NCBI RefSeq assembly: GCF_030816195.1
Contig: NZ_JAUSXS010000001.1
Span: 5,107,501 to 5,171,500, forward strand
Length of the DNA stretch: 64,000 bases
Origin: Pseudomonas sp. W4I3
Lineage (GTDB): Bacteria; Pseudomonadota; Gammaproteobacteria; Pseudomonadales; Pseudomonadaceae
Direction of reading: 5' to 3'
The notes beneath the pieces were generated by a model, which was not told the DNA's origin, searched no databases, and saw nothing but the letters and a program-made list of their open reading frames with translations. Each line of letters opens with the position of its first letter. Position 1 is the stretch's first letter. The position numbers and the translations under genes are program-made. Below, in pieces: positions 61,070 to 64,000 of this stretch.

Positions 61070-61675
61070 TTACTGATCACTCATGCCCAGCAACCCGCGG
61101 GCGTACTGGGCCAGGGGCCGGGCAATCAGATCTTGTGGCGTGTTGTCGTGGAACGTCAGTAAACCGCCACGACTGCGAATGCGTGCAGTATCAATCAAAT
61201 ACTGGGTACTGGTCTCGATCAACATGATCTGGATCACGCCGCTGTCCAGGCCAAGGCGGTCCAGGGCTTGCTGGTCGGTCCACTCATCGGCGTTGCCGAT
61301 ACGGTCATCGGCTGCCGCGAAACGGCAATACAGCAAGTAATGAGCCCCCGCCGCGCGCGCTTCGGCCATGGCCTGTTCGAGTCCTTCGGGCTGACGGGCA
61401 CGACGCACCATGGGGAAGTATTCGACGAAGCCGTTGAACGCTTCCTCGGCCACCACGTTCGGTCGCGGATAGGCGCTGCCAGGCGGCACGAACGCGCCCT
61501 GGGCGATAAACACAAAGGAGTCCGGCTGGATACGGACCGACGCGGTGCGGCGGGTATCACTGTGGTCGAGCAAGCCGGCGTCGCTCATCTGATAGCGGGT
61601 GCCTTCGGCCATATCGCTGACGGTCATGCAACCACTCAGCGCCAACGAGACCAGCAACAAAACCAGACTACGCAT
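61070..61675 (-). CDS. DUF4823 family lipoprotein
   Basis: A 201-aa lipoprotein (MRSLVLLLVSLALSGC, lipobox LSGC) with the DUF4823 core (SFVFIAQGAFVPPGSAYPRP, AGAHYLLYCRFAAADDRIGN). Probably a periplasmic or outer-membrane lipoprotein. First gene of the pair with DUF1285. A REPIN lies in its upstream region. Confidence 0.85.
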   Translation of the reverse strand: MRSLVLLLVSLALSGCMTVSDMAEGTRYQMSDAGLLDHSDTRRTASVRIQPDSFVFIAQGAFVPPGSAYPRPNVVAEEAFNGFVEYFPMVRRARQPEGLEQAMAEARAAGAHYLLYCRFAAADDRIGNADEWTDQQALDRLGLDSGVIQIMLIETSTQYLIDTARIRSRGGLLTFHDNTPQDLIARPLAQYARGLLGMSDQ

Positions 61676-61752
61676 CCTATTCCTCCAGAAGCCGGTGACG
61701 GAAAACCGGCGAATGGGCGTGAGATGCAGAATCTGCGCCAGCTTGAATCAAA

Positions 61753-61840
61753 TGTGGGAGGGGCTTGCTCCCGATAGCGGTGTATCAGCCAGCTTATCTT
61801 TAGCTGACACACCGCCATCGGGAGCAAGCCCCCTCCCACA
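61753..61840. repeat. REPIN (paired inverted REP)
   Basis: TGTGGGAGGGGCTTGCTCCC and the mirror GGGAGCAAGCCCCCTCCCAC flank a 40-bp middle with GATAGCGG and CCGCCATC. It lies between the DUF4823 gene and moaA. Confidence 0.92.
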
Positions 61841-61888
61841 GGGATCTGCGCTGACTGACTGGCATCAGGGCAAGCACATTGGAGCAAA

Positions 61889-62857
61889 TCAGCCTCCGAT
61901 GATCTTCATCACCGTTGCGCCACCCGAGAAGGCGACTTCCTGCTTGTCGCCCAGCGCCTTCATCAGCAAACCCTGCAAGGCCGGCAGTGCCTGGTGGCGT
62001 GGTTTGTCCAGCAGGTCGCCGATGTAGTGACGATTGCTCGAAGACAGGCAACCGTGCAACCAGCCCGTAGAGGACAGACGCAGGCGCGAACAGGTGCGGC
62101 AGAACGGCACGCTTTCATTGGCGATCACGCCAAAGAAGCCCTTGCCCGGCACTTCATAGCGCACGGCGGTGGCGTCGACAGGGGCATTGGCCTGCAGGTA
62201 TTCGTGGTGTTCGCCGATCAGGCTGAGCAGTTGTTGCAGGCTGACAAATTGCTGCAGGAACGCGTTGGAGTCTTTCGCCAGGTGCCCCATGCGCATCAAT
62301 TCGATAAAGCGCAGCTCGTAGCCCCGCTCCAGGCAGTAATCGAGCAGCGGCATTACCTGGTCCAGGTTCTGGCCGCGCAGGGGCACCATATTGACCTTGA
62401 TCTTGATTCCGGCAGCGCGGGCCTGGTCCATACCGTCGAGCACAGTGGCCAGGTCGCCACCGCGGGCGATACTGCGGAAGGCGTCGGCATCCAGGGTGTC
62501 GAGGGAAACGTTAATGCGCCGGATGCCCGCGTCCACCAGCAGCGGCAGCTTGCGCGCAAGCAACTGGCCATTGGTGGTCAGACTAATATCGCTGAGCCCC
62601 ATCTGCCCCACGGCGCCCATGAAGGCTTCCAGCTTGGGGCTCACCAACGGCTCACCGCCGGTAATACGCAGGCGGTCGATGCCGGCCGCCTCGATCAGGT
62701 AAGCCACGCCTCGCGCCATGGCTTGTGCCGAGAGTTCGTCCTGGGCAGCCACCAGCCGCTTGCCATTGGGCACGCAGTAGGTACACGCGTAATTACAGGC
62801 TGAGGTCAGGCTGATCCGCAAATTGCGAAACCGCCTGCCTTGACGATCAACGATCAT
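61889..62857 (-). CDS. moaA: GTP 3',8-cyclase MoaA
   Basis: A 322-aa radical SAM enzyme: the first [4Fe-4S] cluster motif is at Cys21/25/28 (CNYACTYC), LRITGGEPLV is the SAM-binding part, the second cluster Cys are in FCRTCSRLRLSSTGWLHGC, and the protein ends in the conserved Gly-Gly. It performs the first step of molybdenum cofactor synthesis. A single gene; the other moa genes are not in the window. Pseudomonads often carry more than one moaA copy. Confidence 0.93.
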   Translation of the reverse strand: MIVDRQGRRFRNLRISLTSACNYACTYCVPNGKRLVAAQDELSAQAMARGVAYLIEAAGIDRLRITGGEPLVSPKLEAFMGAVGQMGLSDISLTTNGQLLARKLPLLVDAGIRRINVSLDTLDADAFRSIARGGDLATVLDGMDQARAAGIKIKVNMVPLRGQNLDQVMPLLDYCLERGYELRFIELMRMGHLAKDSNAFLQQFVSLQQLLSLIGEHHEYLQANAPVDATAVRYEVPGKGFFGVIANESVPFCRTCSRLRLSSTGWLHGCLSSSNRHYIGDLLDKPRHQALPALQGLLMKALGDKQEVAFSGGATVMKIIGG

Positions 62858-62998
62858 GAACCACTCCGGCAGAGGATTTTACGAGGGCGCACTAGAAGCT
62901 GACTTATTAATCAGCTTTTAGCAAGGTCCTTGCCTGAGTATATTCCTAGGGTACTGCGCCTGGCAGTAAATCATTGAGTCATCAGCGTGGCGAATGAC

Positions 62999-63664
62999 TC
63001 AGGCAGCAGGCGCTTCGCCAGCTTTTTCAGGGCCGGGCAACTCTGGGCTGTGCTTGCGCTTGTTGCCCATGCGCACGCCGATGTCCATCAGGAACTGAAA
63101 GAACCCTTCCTGATCTTCCAGCACATTGCTCCAGAACGGCGAGTGGTACAGCGCCACGGCGCCATGCACCAGCGCCCAGGCGGCGCAGTAGTGGAAATAG
63201 GGAGGCACATCTTCGAGCTTGCCTTCGCTGATGCGGCCCTTGATCAGCAAGGTGAGGCGCTCAAAGTTCGAGGCGCGGATCTTGTGCAGCTCCTCGACCA
63301 TTTCCGGTACTTGGTGGCCCTTGACCACCTTTTCTTCCAGACGGTCAAACAGGCGGTAGCGCTGCGGATCGCGCATGCGGAACTCGAAATACGCGCGAGA
63401 CAAGGCCTCCTTGTCCTTGTCGACATCGGCCGAATGCAACAGCTCGTTCAAGTCACGCTCGTAGTCGAGCATCAGGCGCAGGTATATCTCGGCCTTGGAC
63501 TTGAAGTGTTTGTAGATCGTGCCTTTGCCGATACCCACGGCATCCGCGATCATCTCGACGGTGACGCTGTCTTCGCCTTGTTCGAGGAACAATTTGAGTG
63601 CGGTGTCGAGAATTTCCTGCTCACGGCGGCGAAACTCACGGACCTTACGGGGTTCTTTATGCAT
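62999..63664 (-). CDS. TetR-family transcriptional regulator
   Basis: A 221-aa TetR protein from an ATG at 63664 (MHKEPRKVREFRRREQEILD) with HTH SVTVEMIADAVGIGKGTIYK and the usual helix HFKSKAEIYLRL. The C-terminal ligand domain is not from a family I can name. The upstream intergenic region contains an imperfect palindrome (CGAC-TGAACG-GTCG) that could be its operator. The ligand is unknown. Confidence 0.9.
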   Translation of the reverse strand: MHKEPRKVREFRRREQEILDTALKLFLEQGEDSVTVEMIADAVGIGKGTIYKHFKSKAEIYLRLMLDYERDLNELLHSADVDKDKEALSRAYFEFRMRDPQRYRLFDRLEEKVVKGHQVPEMVEELHKIRASNFERLTLLIKGRISEGKLEDVPPYFHYCAAWALVHGAVALYHSPFWSNVLEDQEGFFQFLMDIGVRMGNKRKHSPELPGPEKAGEAPAA

Positions 63665-64000
63665 GAGGAAGAGGTCTGCACAGGTCGGAATAGGGGGGTT
63701 GCGCACGCCGTTGATACGTGACGATACGATTTACCCGATGCGAGGGATTATCCCGACTGAACGGTCGTTGGGCAACGCCTATGTGAACCGGTTATGCACT
63801 TTACTTTCAGTACGCCAACGATTTCAGCGATATCAGTCAGAAACAGTACGTGACACTTGAGCCTGCGCATCAGGCCCAATGAGAACTCAAGCGAAGAACG
63901 CGTATTCCAAATCTGTTTAAAAATCGATCAATCGCGACTGGACTGAATCCGATAGTGATCAATACTTCAACTGTCGGCGCGACATCTCCCCCAAGTGAAG
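63665..64000. other. Intergenic region at window end
   Basis: About 335 bp with the TetR promoter (leftward) and probably the start of a further unit outside the window. It contains CGAC-TGAACG-GTCG at about 63748-63762. No gene is supported; the 114-codon frame at 63519-63860 mostly covers the TetR gene in antisense. Confidence 0.5.

Overview
The window looks like a Pseudomonas chromosome of the P. fluorescens group. The base composition is GC-rich, and the core genes read as pseudomonad proteins: etfBA with ETF-QO, the CPA ATP-grasp/alpha-E/transglutaminase trio, a DUF1285/DUF4823 pair, moaA and araFGH. The intergenic spaces carry REPIN-type palindromes of the GTGGGAGGGGGCTTGCCCCCGATAGC family that is abundant in this group. 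No rRNA, transposase or CRISPR array is visible.

Positions 1 to about 24,400 are the right-hand part of a P2/HP1-like (Peduoviridae-type) prophage whose left end lies outside the window. Reading leftward from the divergent late region at 12.6 kb: scaffold/protease, major capsid, small terminase, head completion, tail completion, sheath, tube, a TraR-like zinc finger, a lysis cassette (holin, SAR endolysin, Rz with embedded Rz1), a tail assembly chaperone with a canonical A AAA AAG slippery site, tape measure, baseplate proteins and tail fibre. Reading rightward: large terminase, portal, an Ogr-like zinc protein, the divergent repressor/Cro-like switch, a YmfL/CII-like regulator, small early genes, a split toprim primase-helicase, a tyrosine integrase and a ParC-like pair. 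The element ends next to tRNA-Ser(GGA), beside a triple 11-bp direct repeat.

Positions 24.4-64 kb are host core genome: a crotonase, PlsC-like acyltransferase, CorA, an amidotransferase, a two-gene beta-oxidation operon (thiolase plus FadB-like protein), a cytochrome c, the CPA/alpha-E/transglutaminase operon, a candidate stand-alone sRNA (about 36.6-36.76 kb), RraB, a START-domain protein, a MocR regulator, an OmpA/DUF4398/solute-binding-protein operon, etfBA divergent from ETF-QO, an AraC regulator and alcohol dehydrogenase, an IclR regulator, an araFGH arabinose transporter with an SDR dehydrogenase, a yegTUVW-like nucleoside-salvage operon (GntR, ADP-ribosylglycohydrolase, NCS1 permease, PfkB kinase), moaA and a TetR regulator.

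Four genes are broken by 1-2 nt indels in short repeats: phage head completion, phage primase-helicase, ETF-QO and a GNAT acetyltransferase. Because two of these are in the prophage and two in core genes, including a central metabolic enzyme, assembly indel errors are at least as likely as real decay. The least understood items are the yeg-like operon, the CPA/alpha-E operon without a visible Anbu gene, the candidate sRNA, the mini P-loop phage protein and the repeat structure at the attachment end. I saw nothing that I can firmly call a wholly new system.
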